A stretch of 64,000 nt of DNA from CAKSFT01 sp045544615 (GTDB taxonomy: Bacteria > Bacillota > Clostridia > UBA1381), in the NCBI GenBank assembly GCA_045544615.1, contig JAZPZI010000039.1, forward strand, positions 124,001-188,000, in the 5' to 3' direction. The notes under the pieces were generated by a model, which saw only the letters and a program-made list of their open reading frames with translations, had not been told where the DNA came from and did no database searches. The translations under genes and the position numbers were made by a program. This document shows positions 8,090 to 14,177 of the stretch, in pieces. Position 1 is the stretch's first letter, and each line of letters opens with the position of its first letter.

Positions 8090-9118
8090 TTAAAGTAAAT
8101 CTGCGATGTCAAGAATAAGTCTTTCCGACTTTTCCCAACCAAGACATGGGTCGGTGATTGACTTTCCGTAAACATCTCCGTCAACCTTCTGTGCACCGTC
8201 TTCAATGTAGCTTTCGATCATGAAGCCCTTAACAAGCTTCTTGATTTCGGCACTGTGACGGCAGCTGTGCAAAACTTCTTTGCAGATTCTGGTTTGTTCC
8301 AGGCACTGCTTGTTTGAATTTGCATGGTTTGCATCGATAATTGCCGCCATGTTCTGAAGCCCTCTTTCTTCGTACATTTTGTAGAGGTGAATGAGGTCCT
8401 CAAAGTGGTAGTTAGGAAGCGACTCGCCGTGTTTGTTGACATATCCTCTCATAATAGCATGAGCATACGGATTGCCTTCCGATTCAACTTCCCAGCCACG
8501 GTATATGAAGGTATGTGAATGCTGTGCTGCCATGATTGAGTTGAGCATTACCGAAAGGTCGCCCGCTGTCGGGTTCTTCATACCTACAGGAATATCCATG
8601 CCGCTTGATGTGAGTCTGTGTTGCTGGTTTTCAACCGATCTTGCACCGATTGCGGTGTAGGATAAGATATCCGAAAGGTATCTGTAGTTTTCCGGATAGA
8701 GCATCTCGTCTGCACCGAAAAGTCCTGTTTCCTTTGCAACTTTAGTGTGTAGCTTTCTGATTGCGATAATACCCTGGAGCATATCCGGCTTGTCATTCGG
8801 GTCTGGCTGATGCACCATACCCTTGTAGCCGTCGCCTGTTGTTCGAGGCTTGTTGGTATATATTCTCGGGATTATGATAATCTTGTCTTTAACCTTTTCC
8901 TGTACCTCTGCCAAGCGGTTAACATAATCCATTACTGAATCTTCTTTATCTGCCGAGCAGGGGCCGATTATCAACAAGAATTTATCAGATTCGCCGGTAA
9001 ATACCTTTTTAATTTCTGCGTCTCTTACAACCTTTTTTTCTGCAAGGTCAAAGGGAACGGGAAACTGCTCTTTAATCTCCATCGGTATCGGCAATTTTCT
9101 TTTGAAATTCATTGACAT
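8090..9118 (-). CDS. 3-deoxy-7-phosphoheptulonate (DAHP) synthase, AroF/G/H type
   Basis: Joins phosphoenolpyruvate and erythrose 4-phosphate, the first step of the shikimate pathway. The 342-residue protein is of the class I AroF/G/H type. It has IGPCSAD with the metal-binding Cys, PRIYTNKPRTTGDGYKG for PEP binding, GARSVENQQHR, GMKNPT, DANHANSNKQ and the C-terminal GKSITDPCLGW. The N-terminal extension found in E. coli enzymes for feedback control is present in short form (LPIPMEIKEQFPVPF). Which aromatic acid inhibits it cannot be read, so no paralogue letter is given. It has its own promoter and terminator; no T-box or attenuator was seen. Confidence 0.93.
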   Translation of the reverse strand: MSMNFKRKLPIPMEIKEQFPVPFDLAEKKVVRDAEIKKVFTGESDKFLLIIGPCSADKEDSVMDYVNRLAEVQEKVKDKIIIIPRIYTNKPRTTGDGYKGMVHQPDPNDKPDMLQGIIAIRKLHTKVAKETGLFGADEMLYPENYRYLSDILSYTAIGARSVENQQHRLTSSGMDIPVGMKNPTAGDLSVMLNSIMAAQHSHTFIYRGWEVESEGNPYAHAIMRGYVNKHGESLPNYHFEDLIHLYKMYEERGLQNMAAIIDANHANSNKQCLEQTRICKEVLHSCRHSAEIKKLVKGFMIESYIEDGAQKVDGDVYGKSITDPCLGWEKSERLILDIADLL

Positions 9119-9172
9119 ATTCGTGTCTCCCCTTTTTACTCAAGTACTACCTTTAAAGAAGTAGTTCTTTAA

Positions 9173-9201
9173 ATTATATCAAATCAGATTCGAAAATTCA
9201 A
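9173..9201 (-). promoter_or_regulatory. promoter of the DAHP synthase gene
   Basis: Minus strand: -35 TTGAAT (9196-9201), 17-base spacer, -10 TATAAT (9173-9178). The short leader contains the hairpin AAAGAACTACTTCTTT. Confidence 0.75.
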
Positions 9202-9231
9202 GAGAAAATCACTAAAAAAATCAAAAAATAG

Positions 9232-9260
9232 TTGCAAAAATCCTATATTGAGTATATAAT
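9232..9260 (+). promoter_or_regulatory. promoter of the FMN riboswitch-ribU unit
   Basis: -35 TTGCAA (9232-9237), 17-base spacer, -10 TATAAT (9255-9260), about 12 bases before the riboswitch. Confidence 0.8.
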
Positions 9261-9270
9261 GTAGAAGATG

Positions 9271-9378
9271 TATCTTCGGGGCAGAGTGAAAGTCTCTACC
9301 GGCGGTAAAGTCCGCGAGCATGAGTTGCTGATTCGGTGAAATTCCGAAACCGACGGTTAAAGTCCGGATGGAAGAAGT
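9271..9378 (+). ncRNA. FMN riboswitch (RFN element)
   Basis: The aptamer shows the conserved RFN blocks in order: TCTTCGGGGCAGAGTGAAA, ACCGGCGGTAAAGTCCGCGA, GATTCGGTGAAATTCCGAAA, then CCGACGGTTAAAGTC and GGATGGAAGAAG. Aptamers of this class bind FMN and turn off riboflavin genes. The next gene is ribU, a known member of this regulon. The downstream expression platform is unusual: its terminator hairpin occurs twice with a 232-bp insert in between. Confidence 0.95.
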
Positions 9379-9390
9379 ATTTCTTTTTTT

Positions 9391-9417
9391 AGTCTGTAAC
9401 CCCGATTTTCGGGGTTT
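9391..9417 (+). repeat. 27-bp terminator-hairpin direct repeat, left copy
   Basis: The segment from AGTCTGTAACCCCG to CGGGGTTT is repeated exactly at 9650-9676. This copy holds the hairpin AACCCCG-att-CGGGGTT but is followed by CAGCG, so it lacks the T run that a terminator needs. Confidence 0.85.
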
Positions 9418-9649
9418 CAGCGTGTCGATAAATCCATCGACACGCTGACAGATTTTGAAAAAGGAAGTTATATTTTGTCAATTTAATTTCGTCGGCGTAC
9501 ATTGGTACGGTAGAAGTTAAATTGGCAAAAAGTAAGCAATTGAAAGAACCTCAGGAATTTTTCGCTATTTCATTTGGTTTTTCAATGTTCATTTTTCACT
9601 TTCAAAAGGTGTATTTTGAGTTTGCTTGCGGTAGAACGACTTTTTCAAC
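9418..9649 (+). mobile_element. family B hairpin element, copy 1 (MITE-like)
   Basis: A 232-bp non-coding insert directly flanked by the 27-bp repeat. It starts with a hairpin of 12 bp (CAGCGTGTCGAT/ATCGACACGCTG). Then comes CAGATTTTGAAAAAGGAAG, which is an imperfect inverted repeat of the other end (CGACTTTTTCAACAGTCTG). A long stem (TTTTGTCAATTTAATTT with AAGTTAAATTGGCAAAA) encloses CGTCGGCGTACATTGGTACG. A second copy in opposite orientation is at 13189-13454. No protein is encoded; mobility is inferred. Confidence 0.65.
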
Positions 9650-9681
9650 AGTCTGTAACCCCGATTTTCGGGGTTTTTCTT
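9650..9681 (+). terminator. riboswitch terminator, right copy of the 27-bp repeat
   Basis: The same hairpin as at 9391, here followed by TTTTTCTTTT, so this copy is the functional intrinsic terminator. It lies 37 bases before the ribU start. Confidence 0.8.
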
Positions 9682-9717
9682 TTAGATACATCCAAATATT
9701 TTTGGAGGTTTCGGGTT

Positions 9718-10260
9718 ATGAACAAGAAATTAAACAGAACAAAATTTGTAGTAGTAGTGGGGATTTTTTCCGGCATCGCATTCATTCTGCAGGTTATAGG
9801 CAGTATGATGGGATTGAAGGTCGCAGGCTTTCTCGAAATTGAAATTTCCGACCTGCCGGCACTTATAATATCGCTTGCATACGGGCCATTGGCGGGTGTG
9901 GTGTGTGAGTTTATAAAAAATCTCCTGCACTCTCTTATGACCAGCACAGGATTTGTGGGCGAGCTTGCGAACTTTACGGTAAACGGCACAATGTGTCTTG
10001 TTGCAGGGTTGGTGTATAAACACAAAAGAACCTTTGGCGGTGCGATTTTAGCACTCGTCCTCGGAACATTTGCAATGGCGGTTGCAGGAATTTTTACAAA
10101 TCTATATATTATGCTTCCGCTTTATATGAAGGATGCCGATTTTGCGACAAAGCTGAATCTTGTTTTGAAGGTTATACTTCCATTTAATATTGTAAAGGGC
10201 CTTGCAATCTCTGCAATTACAGTTCCTGTTTATAAAAAAATATCAAGACTCATAAAATAA
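9718..10260 (+). CDS. ribU: riboflavin ECF transporter S component RibU
   Basis: RibU is the membrane substrate-binding subunit that takes up riboflavin with a shared ECF energising module, which is not in this window. The start is the ATG at 9718 with GGAGG nine bases upstream. The 180-residue protein has about six membrane segments; FLEIEISDLPALIISLAYGPLAGV and GFVGELANFTVNGTM match the ECF S-component core. The identification is supported by the FMN riboswitch directly upstream. The next gene, a small exporter, follows after 59 bases. Confidence 0.93.
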   Translation: MNKKLNRTKFVVVVGIFSGIAFILQVIGSMMGLKVAGFLEIEISDLPALIISLAYGPLAGVVCEFIKNLLHSLMTSTGFVGELANFTVNGTMCLVAGLVYKHKRTFGGAILALVLGTFAMAVAGIFTNLYIMLPLYMKDADFATKLNLVLKVILPFNIVKGLAISAITVPVYKKISRLIK

Positions 10261-10319
10261 GACTTGCAAATAATATCTTAATGGTATATAATCAAGAAAA
10301 AACAAGGAGATTTTTTTGA

Positions 10320-10817
10320 ATGGAATCTTTAGTACAGTCGATAGTCGATTTTTTTGGCGGAACGCTCCCGAAAGAGCTTATTGTATTTATAGTGTCGATG
10401 ATACCGATACTTGAGTTGAGGGGAAGTATACTTGCTGCCGGATTTTTGAATATGGAGTTTTTGTCCACATTCATAATTGCGGTTATAGGAAACTTCTTGC
10501 CGATACCGTTTATTCTTTTGTTTATTGATAAGATTTTTTCGTGGCTCAAAAAAACACGCATGAAAAATATGGTTGAAAAGCTTGAGGCAAGAGCACTCTC
10601 AAAATCCGACCAGATAAAAAAATACGGACCGTTCGGACTCTTTTTGTTCGTTGCAATTCCTTTGCCCGGAACAGGCGCATGGACGGGAAGTCTTGCAGCA
10701 TCGCTTCTGCGTATGAGGAAGAAGGATTCACTGCCGGCGATTTTTCTGGGGATTATAACAGCAGGGCTTATCATGTCACTTCTGGCGTTCGGAATCATAA
10801 AACAGGTTATTTATTAA
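10320..10817 (+). CDS. small multidrug export family membrane protein (COG2426)
   Basis: A 165-residue membrane protein with about four hydrophobic segments. The sequence SMIPILELRGSILAAGF near residue 30 and AIPLPGTGAWTGSLAAS near residue 115 are hallmarks of the COG2426 / sm_multi_ex family (VTT/DedA-like fold). The name 'small multidrug export protein' is historical; the substrate is not established, and lipid scrambling or ion movement is possible. RBS AAGGAGA, ATG at 10320. It probably shares transcripts with ribU and ends at its own terminator. Confidence 0.85.
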   Translation: MESLVQSIVDFFGGTLPKELIVFIVSMIPILELRGSILAAGFLNMEFLSTFIIAVIGNFLPIPFILLFIDKIFSWLKKTRMKNMVEKLEARALSKSDQIKKYGPFGLFLFVAIPLPGTGAWTGSLAASLLRMRKKDSLPAIFLGIITAGLIMSLLAFGIIKQVIY

Positions 10818-10825
10818 AATGTAAG

Positions 10826-10849
10826 AGCAGGGTTATGCCCTGCTTTTTG
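10826..10849 (+). terminator. intrinsic terminator
   Basis: AGCAGGG-ttat-CCCTGCT followed by TTTTTG, nine bases after the exporter stop codon. Confidence 0.85.
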
Positions 10850-10906
10850 TTTTTGAATGAATTTAAAAGATTTTGTGTACGAACTGTAAACTATAGTCGG
10901 TATGTG

Positions 10907-10935
10907 TTGAAAGGAGGGAAAAATCGGTATATTAT
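10907..10935 (+). promoter_or_regulatory. candidate promoter of the secreted protein gene
   Basis: -35 TTGAAA (10907-10912), 17-base spacer, -10 TATTAT (10930-10935). Confidence 0.5.
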
Positions 10936-10966
10936 AAAGGAAAGGAAAAATGGGAGGGAGTTTAAT

Positions 10967-11977
10967 ATGAAAAAGTTTTTTGGAGTTATTTGTATTGTGC
11001 TTTCGGTCTTTCTTCCGACGAGCGTGTTTGCAGGGGATGTTCCCGAGGTATTATTGAACGAGGATGATGCAAAAGTCTTTATTGGAACTGTTGAAACTTT
11101 TACTACCAAAGAAATTGAGGGTTCTTCACAAGTCAGTATTGACACTGTAGAGGTTATACCTACTGAAAAAATAAAAGGCGAAGTGGAAATCGGAGTAAAG
11201 CAAACCTATACAAGATGTGATAGTGTTTTGAGTTTGAAAAAGGGTGAAGAGTACCTGTTCGGGTACATCGACGAAAACAACTTCTACATATACGAGATAG
11301 AATCGAGAGATGAAAAAACCATCAAATTAGTTGATTCGGATAAATTCGATATGACAAATCGCCTGGAAACTTACCTGAATGACGGCGGTTTTGCCATGGC
11401 AGAGCAGGAACGCTCAACGTTGGGCAAAGAGATAAGCTTTGCGGAATTTTTATACAAAAAGCCATCCCTGTCAAGCTCATCTGTTGAAAAGGTAACACTT
11501 CGTTATCAGGACGAATTACACGAAGTTGACAAGGATGAGTTTTTCGAGTTAGCAGAGAGCATTATGATAACCAATGTGAAAAATGATACTCTCTATGAAA
11601 CAAAACCGCATTCAAGCATAACTGATGCTTATAAAACAGTTCTCTATGTTGAGTTACTGGATGCTAATGGACAGTCTATGTATTTTGGAGCTGTATCAAG
11701 GTTTGGTGAGGTTGACAGATATGGGTTGTTTATGAGTAGGCTTATGACAAAGGACTACCAGATGAAAACGGAAGATTTGTCAAAACTTTACTCTCTTTTC
11801 CCTGCAGATGTTCAAAAGGAAATAAAAGCACCCGAGGCTTTGCCTGCTGATGAGCCATTAGAAGTGCCGGTGATACCCAAAAAGAACTATACAGGTCTTA
11901 TTACAGGCACAGTTGGGGTAATCTTTGTGATTGCCTTTGCGGTTGGGTACAGCATTTTCAGGAGAAAGAAAAAATAA
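10967..11977 (+). CDS. exported protein with C-terminal membrane anchor, unknown function
   Basis: A 336-residue protein. The ATG at 10967 is chosen because GGGAGGG lies eight bases upstream and a signal peptide starts there (MKKFFGVICIVLSVFLPTSV, then FAG). Residues about 25-110 form a domain with a TRCDSVLSLKKGEEYLFGYI segment that resembles the OB-like extracellular tissue-inhibitor (NTR-type) fold, but this is weak. The C-terminus has a membrane helix (about 312-332) followed by RRKKK, so the protein should be held on the outer face of the membrane. No partner genes are evident. The promoter of rpsF follows immediately. Confidence 0.7.
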   Translation: MKKFFGVICIVLSVFLPTSVFAGDVPEVLLNEDDAKVFIGTVETFTTKEIEGSSQVSIDTVEVIPTEKIKGEVEIGVKQTYTRCDSVLSLKKGEEYLFGYIDENNFYIYEIESRDEKTIKLVDSDKFDMTNRLETYLNDGGFAMAEQERSTLGKEISFAEFLYKKPSLSSSSVEKVTLRYQDELHEVDKDEFFELAESIMITNVKNDTLYETKPHSSITDAYKTVLYVELLDANGQSMYFGAVSRFGEVDRYGLFMSRLMTKDYQMKTEDLSKLYSLFPADVQKEIKAPEALPADEPLEVPVIPKKNYTGLITGTVGVIFVIAFAVGYSIFRRKKK

Positions 11978-11987
11978 AAAATTTTTC

Positions 11988-12016
11988 TTGACAAACTGTG
12001 GAAATTGGGTTATAAT
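11988..12016 (+). promoter_or_regulatory. promoter of the rpsF-ssb-rpsR operon
   Basis: -35 TTGACA (11988-11993), 17-base spacer, -10 TATAAT (12011-12016): a consensus sigma-A promoter, fitting a ribosomal operon. Confidence 0.9.
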
Positions 12017-12043
12017 GATTTAGTCTGTAAAGACAAATCCTTG

Positions 12044-12062
12044 CCCGAAATAGGTTTTCGGG
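12044..12062 (+). promoter_or_regulatory. leader hairpin, possible S6:S18 binding site
   Basis: The leader hairpin CCCGAAA-tagg-TTTTCGGG lies 28 bases before rpsF. In many bacteria an mRNA structure in this place is bound by the S6:S18 pair for feedback control; the match here is by position and general shape, not a checked motif. Confidence 0.4.
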
Positions 12063-12089
12063 ACATAAGTCCATGAGGAGGTGCGAAAA

Positions 12090-12392
12090 ATGGCTGAAAA
12101 AATCTTAAACAGCTACGAAACAATTTTTATCATTGATGCAAGTCTTGATGAGGAATCTGTTAAAGGATTGCAGGACAAGTTCACTTCATTGATCGAAAAG
12201 AACGGTACAGTTGAATCGGTTGATGAATGGGGCAAGAGAAGACTCGCTTACGAAATTGATGATAAAACAGAAGGATTCTATGTATTAGTAAACTTCAAGG
12301 CTGACGGCGAATTCCCAAAGGAACTCGACAGACAGTACAGAATTACAGACGGAATCTTGAGAACAATCATTATTCGTAAGGACGAAGAATAA
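12090..12392 (+). CDS. rpsF: 30S ribosomal protein S6
   Basis: S6 binds the platform of the 30S subunit as a pair with S18. The 100-residue protein shows the family pattern YETIFIIDASLDEE near the start, EWGKRRLAYEI in the middle and YRITDGILRTIIIRKDEE at the end. The ATG at 12090 follows GAGGAGGTG by six bases; the upstream in-frame GTG lies inside the RBS and is rejected. First gene of the classic rpsF-ssb-rpsR operon. Confidence 0.97.
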   Translation: MAEKILNSYETIFIIDASLDEESVKGLQDKFTSLIEKNGTVESVDEWGKRRLAYEIDDKTEGFYVLVNFKADGEFPKELDRQYRITDGILRTIIIRKDEE

Positions 12393-12422
12393 TCACAGTA
12401 TTTTGAGAAAGTGGTGTGAATT

Positions 12423-12869
12423 ATGAACAAAGTTTTCTTGATGGGCAGATTAGTTGCTGACCCCGAACTCCGTCAGTCACCGTCAGGGGTATCGCTTGTA
12501 AGCTTTACTATTGCCGTAGACAGAAGATTTTCAAAGGACGGTCAGAGACAGGCCGACTTTATCAGATGTACCGCTTGGCGTCAGAACGCTGAGTTCATCT
12601 GCAAGTTCTTCAAAAAAGGCAATATGATTTGCGTTATAGGCAGTATCCAGACAAGAAGCTGGGACGGACAGGACGGTAAGAAGCAGTACTCAACAGATGT
12701 TGTTATCGACGAGGCTTATTTTACAGGCTCAAAGAATGATGGCGGACAGGCAAGAGACAATCAGGGCGGATTTACTCCAAAGCCTGATATGGGCTCAACT
12801 CCTGACTTCGACAGCTTTGAGGCTATGGGCTTTATCGCTGATGCATCAGAGGACGATATACCGTTTTAA
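12423..12869 (+). CDS. ssb: single-stranded DNA-binding protein
   Basis: Binds and protects single-stranded DNA during replication, repair and recombination. The 148-residue protein has an OB fold over about residues 1-105 (MNKVFLMGRLVADPELRQSP, then VSFTIAVDRRF and DFIRCTAWRQNAEF), a Gly/Asn/Gln-rich linker, and the acidic tail ASEDDIPF, which docks partner proteins. It lies between rpsF and rpsR, 30 bases after the former. Confidence 0.97.
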   Translation: MNKVFLMGRLVADPELRQSPSGVSLVSFTIAVDRRFSKDGQRQADFIRCTAWRQNAEFICKFFKKGNMICVIGSIQTRSWDGQDGKKQYSTDVVIDEAYFTGSKNDGGQARDNQGGFTPKPDMGSTPDFDSFEAMGFIADASEDDIPF

Positions 12870-12905
12870 TCAAAAAAGATAAGAATTGTAAAGGAGGTTT
12901 TTTCC

Positions 12906-13151
12906 ATGTCAGAAAAAATTGAAAGACCTGCAAGAATCAGACGTGCAAAGAAAAAGGTTTGCATTTTCTGTGTAGATAAGGTTGATTCGATCGATTACAA
13001 AGACACAGGCAAGTTGAAGAGATATGTTTCAGAACGTGGCAAGATTGTGCCAAGACGTATTAGCGGTAACTGCGCTAAGCATCAGAGACAGCTCACAATT
13101 GCAATCAAGAGAGCAAGACAGATTGCATTGTTGCCTTTCGTTGCTGAATAA
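12906..13151 (+). CDS. rpsR: 30S ribosomal protein S18
   Basis: S18 pairs with S6 on the 30S platform. The 81-residue protein keeps CIFC near residue 19 and the Cys in GNCAKHQRQL, suggesting the zinc-binding (C+) form, and the core YVSERGKIVPRRI and AIKRARQIALLPF. RBS AAAGGAGG. A terminator starts six bases after the stop codon. Confidence 0.97.
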   Translation: MSEKIERPARIRRAKKKVCIFCVDKVDSIDYKDTGKLKRYVSERGKIVPRRISGNCAKHQRQLTIAIKRARQIALLPFVAE

Positions 13152-13157
13152 AAAGAT

Positions 13158-13188
13158 AAAAAGGATTTCCGTTTAGGAAATCCTTTTT
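13158..13188 (+). terminator. rpsR terminator, left copy of a 31-bp repeat
   Basis: AAAAAGGATTTCC-gttta-GGAAATCCTTTTT. The same 31 bases occur at 13455-13485. The hairpin is symmetrical and can end transcripts from both sides. Confidence 0.9.
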
Positions 13189-13454
13189 CAGATTGCCGAA
13201 AAAGTCGGTCAAACACAAGCAAATAAATGTAAAAGCCTTATCGCTGAGGAGAAGGTAGGTTGACAGACGCCTTGGATGAGGTGTTTTAAACTCAATATAG
13301 TTAATAAAATCGACTAAAAATTTTTTAGTCGATTTTTTGCTTGTTTCTGTCCAACAGTCCCTCTACCGTACCAACGTACGCCGACGAGTGTCTGTTGAAC
13401 AGATTTACCTTCCTTTTTCGAAATCTGTCAGTATACCGATGTTTTATGGATAGC
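13189..13454 (-). mobile_element. family B hairpin element, copy 2 (MITE-like)
   Basis: 266 bp of non-coding DNA directly flanked by the 31-bp terminator repeat. On the minus strand it shows the same layout as copy 1: a 27-base lead, CAGATTTCGAAAAAGGAAGG (ending at 13427), a long stem (TCTGTTCAACAG... with ...CTGTTGGACAGA) around CGTCGGCGTACGTTGGTACG, and a right end TTTGCTTG...CGACTTTTTC..CAATCTG. It also carries a second hairpin, AATCGACTAAAAAATTTTTT (about 13308-13340). The paired arms differ from copy 1 yet remain complementary. Confidence 0.65.
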
Positions 13455-13485
13455 AAAAAGGATTTCCGTTTAGGAAATCCTTTTT
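13455..13485 (-). terminator. terminator of the GT51 gene, right copy of the 31-bp repeat
   Basis: Identical to 13158-13188 and abutting the stop codon of the converging transglycosylase gene. Confidence 0.85.
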
Positions 13486-14162
13486 TATTTGTCTATTAGT
13501 TTTTTTACTTCTTTTTCGGTCATATACCCGAACTCGACCAGGCTTTTTAGAACCTTTTCGTGCCGTTTTTTCTGTAGCTTTTCGTTTGTGGAATACACCG
13601 ACGGTGCGTTCGGGATACCTGCCAAGAGCGTACACTCAAAGTCATTTAATTCATGCGGCTCCTTGCCGAAATACACCTCTGCTGCATCCTTGATGTTGTA
13701 GCAGCCCCTGCCGTAGTATATGACATTAAAATACAATTCGAGAATTTCGTATTTTTCGAACTTTTTCTCAAGCTCGAGCGCCATATAAAGCTCGGCAATC
13801 TTTCGTGTCGGCGTGGAATCCATAGGGAAGTAGAGGTTCTTCGCAAGCTGCTGGGTTATGGTAGACCCGCCTTCTGCGAGCTCTTTATCACGGATATTCA
13901 CATAAAAAGCCCTTGCAATACCGATTATATCAAAGCCGTGATGCTTGAAAAACCGCCTGTCTTCGACCGCAACCATTGCATTTATGAAGGTTTTGGGAAT
14001 TTCGGAAATCTCGGTATAATCCTCGCTCTGCTGAAGCTCTGCGATTTTCTCGTCAAGAGATACTTCACGGGTTGCCTCGAAGTATTTGACAAAGCCTAAA
14101 AATGCGAGGATTAAAACGGCAATCAGCACCACCCAAAAGAAAAACTTAAAAATCTTTTTCAT
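13485..14162 (-). CDS. monofunctional peptidoglycan glycosyltransferase (GT51)
   Basis: Polymerises lipid II into glycan strands at the outer face of the membrane. The 225-residue protein has one N-terminal membrane anchor (about 5-25) and a complete GT51 domain: VAVEDRRFFKHHG with the catalytic Glu, EGGSTITQQLAKN, RKIAELYMALELEKKF with the second Glu, and YFNVIYYGRGCYNIKDAA. There is no transpeptidase domain, so it resembles MtgA/Mgt rather than a class A PBP. It follows the MurE-ArgB gene by 15 bases and is likely the last gene of the wall operon that starts at 18465. Confidence 0.9.
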   Translation of the reverse strand: MKKIFKFFFWVVLIAVLILAFLGFVKYFEATREVSLDEKIAELQQSEDYTEISEIPKTFINAMVAVEDRRFFKHHGFDIIGIARAFYVNIRDKELAEGGSTITQQLAKNLYFPMDSTPTRKIAELYMALELEKKFEKYEILELYFNVIYYGRGCYNIKDAAEVYFGKEPHELNDFECTLLAGIPNAPSVYSTNEKLQKKRHEKVLKSLVEFGYMTEKEVKKLIDK

Positions 14163-14177
14163 ATATACTACCTGCCG

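Noticed and set aside
10679..10966. N-terminal extension of the exported protein at 10967 back to 10679
   Set aside because: The extension overlaps the preceding gene and its terminator in another frame; the signal peptide begins at the ATG at 10967 behind a good RBS.
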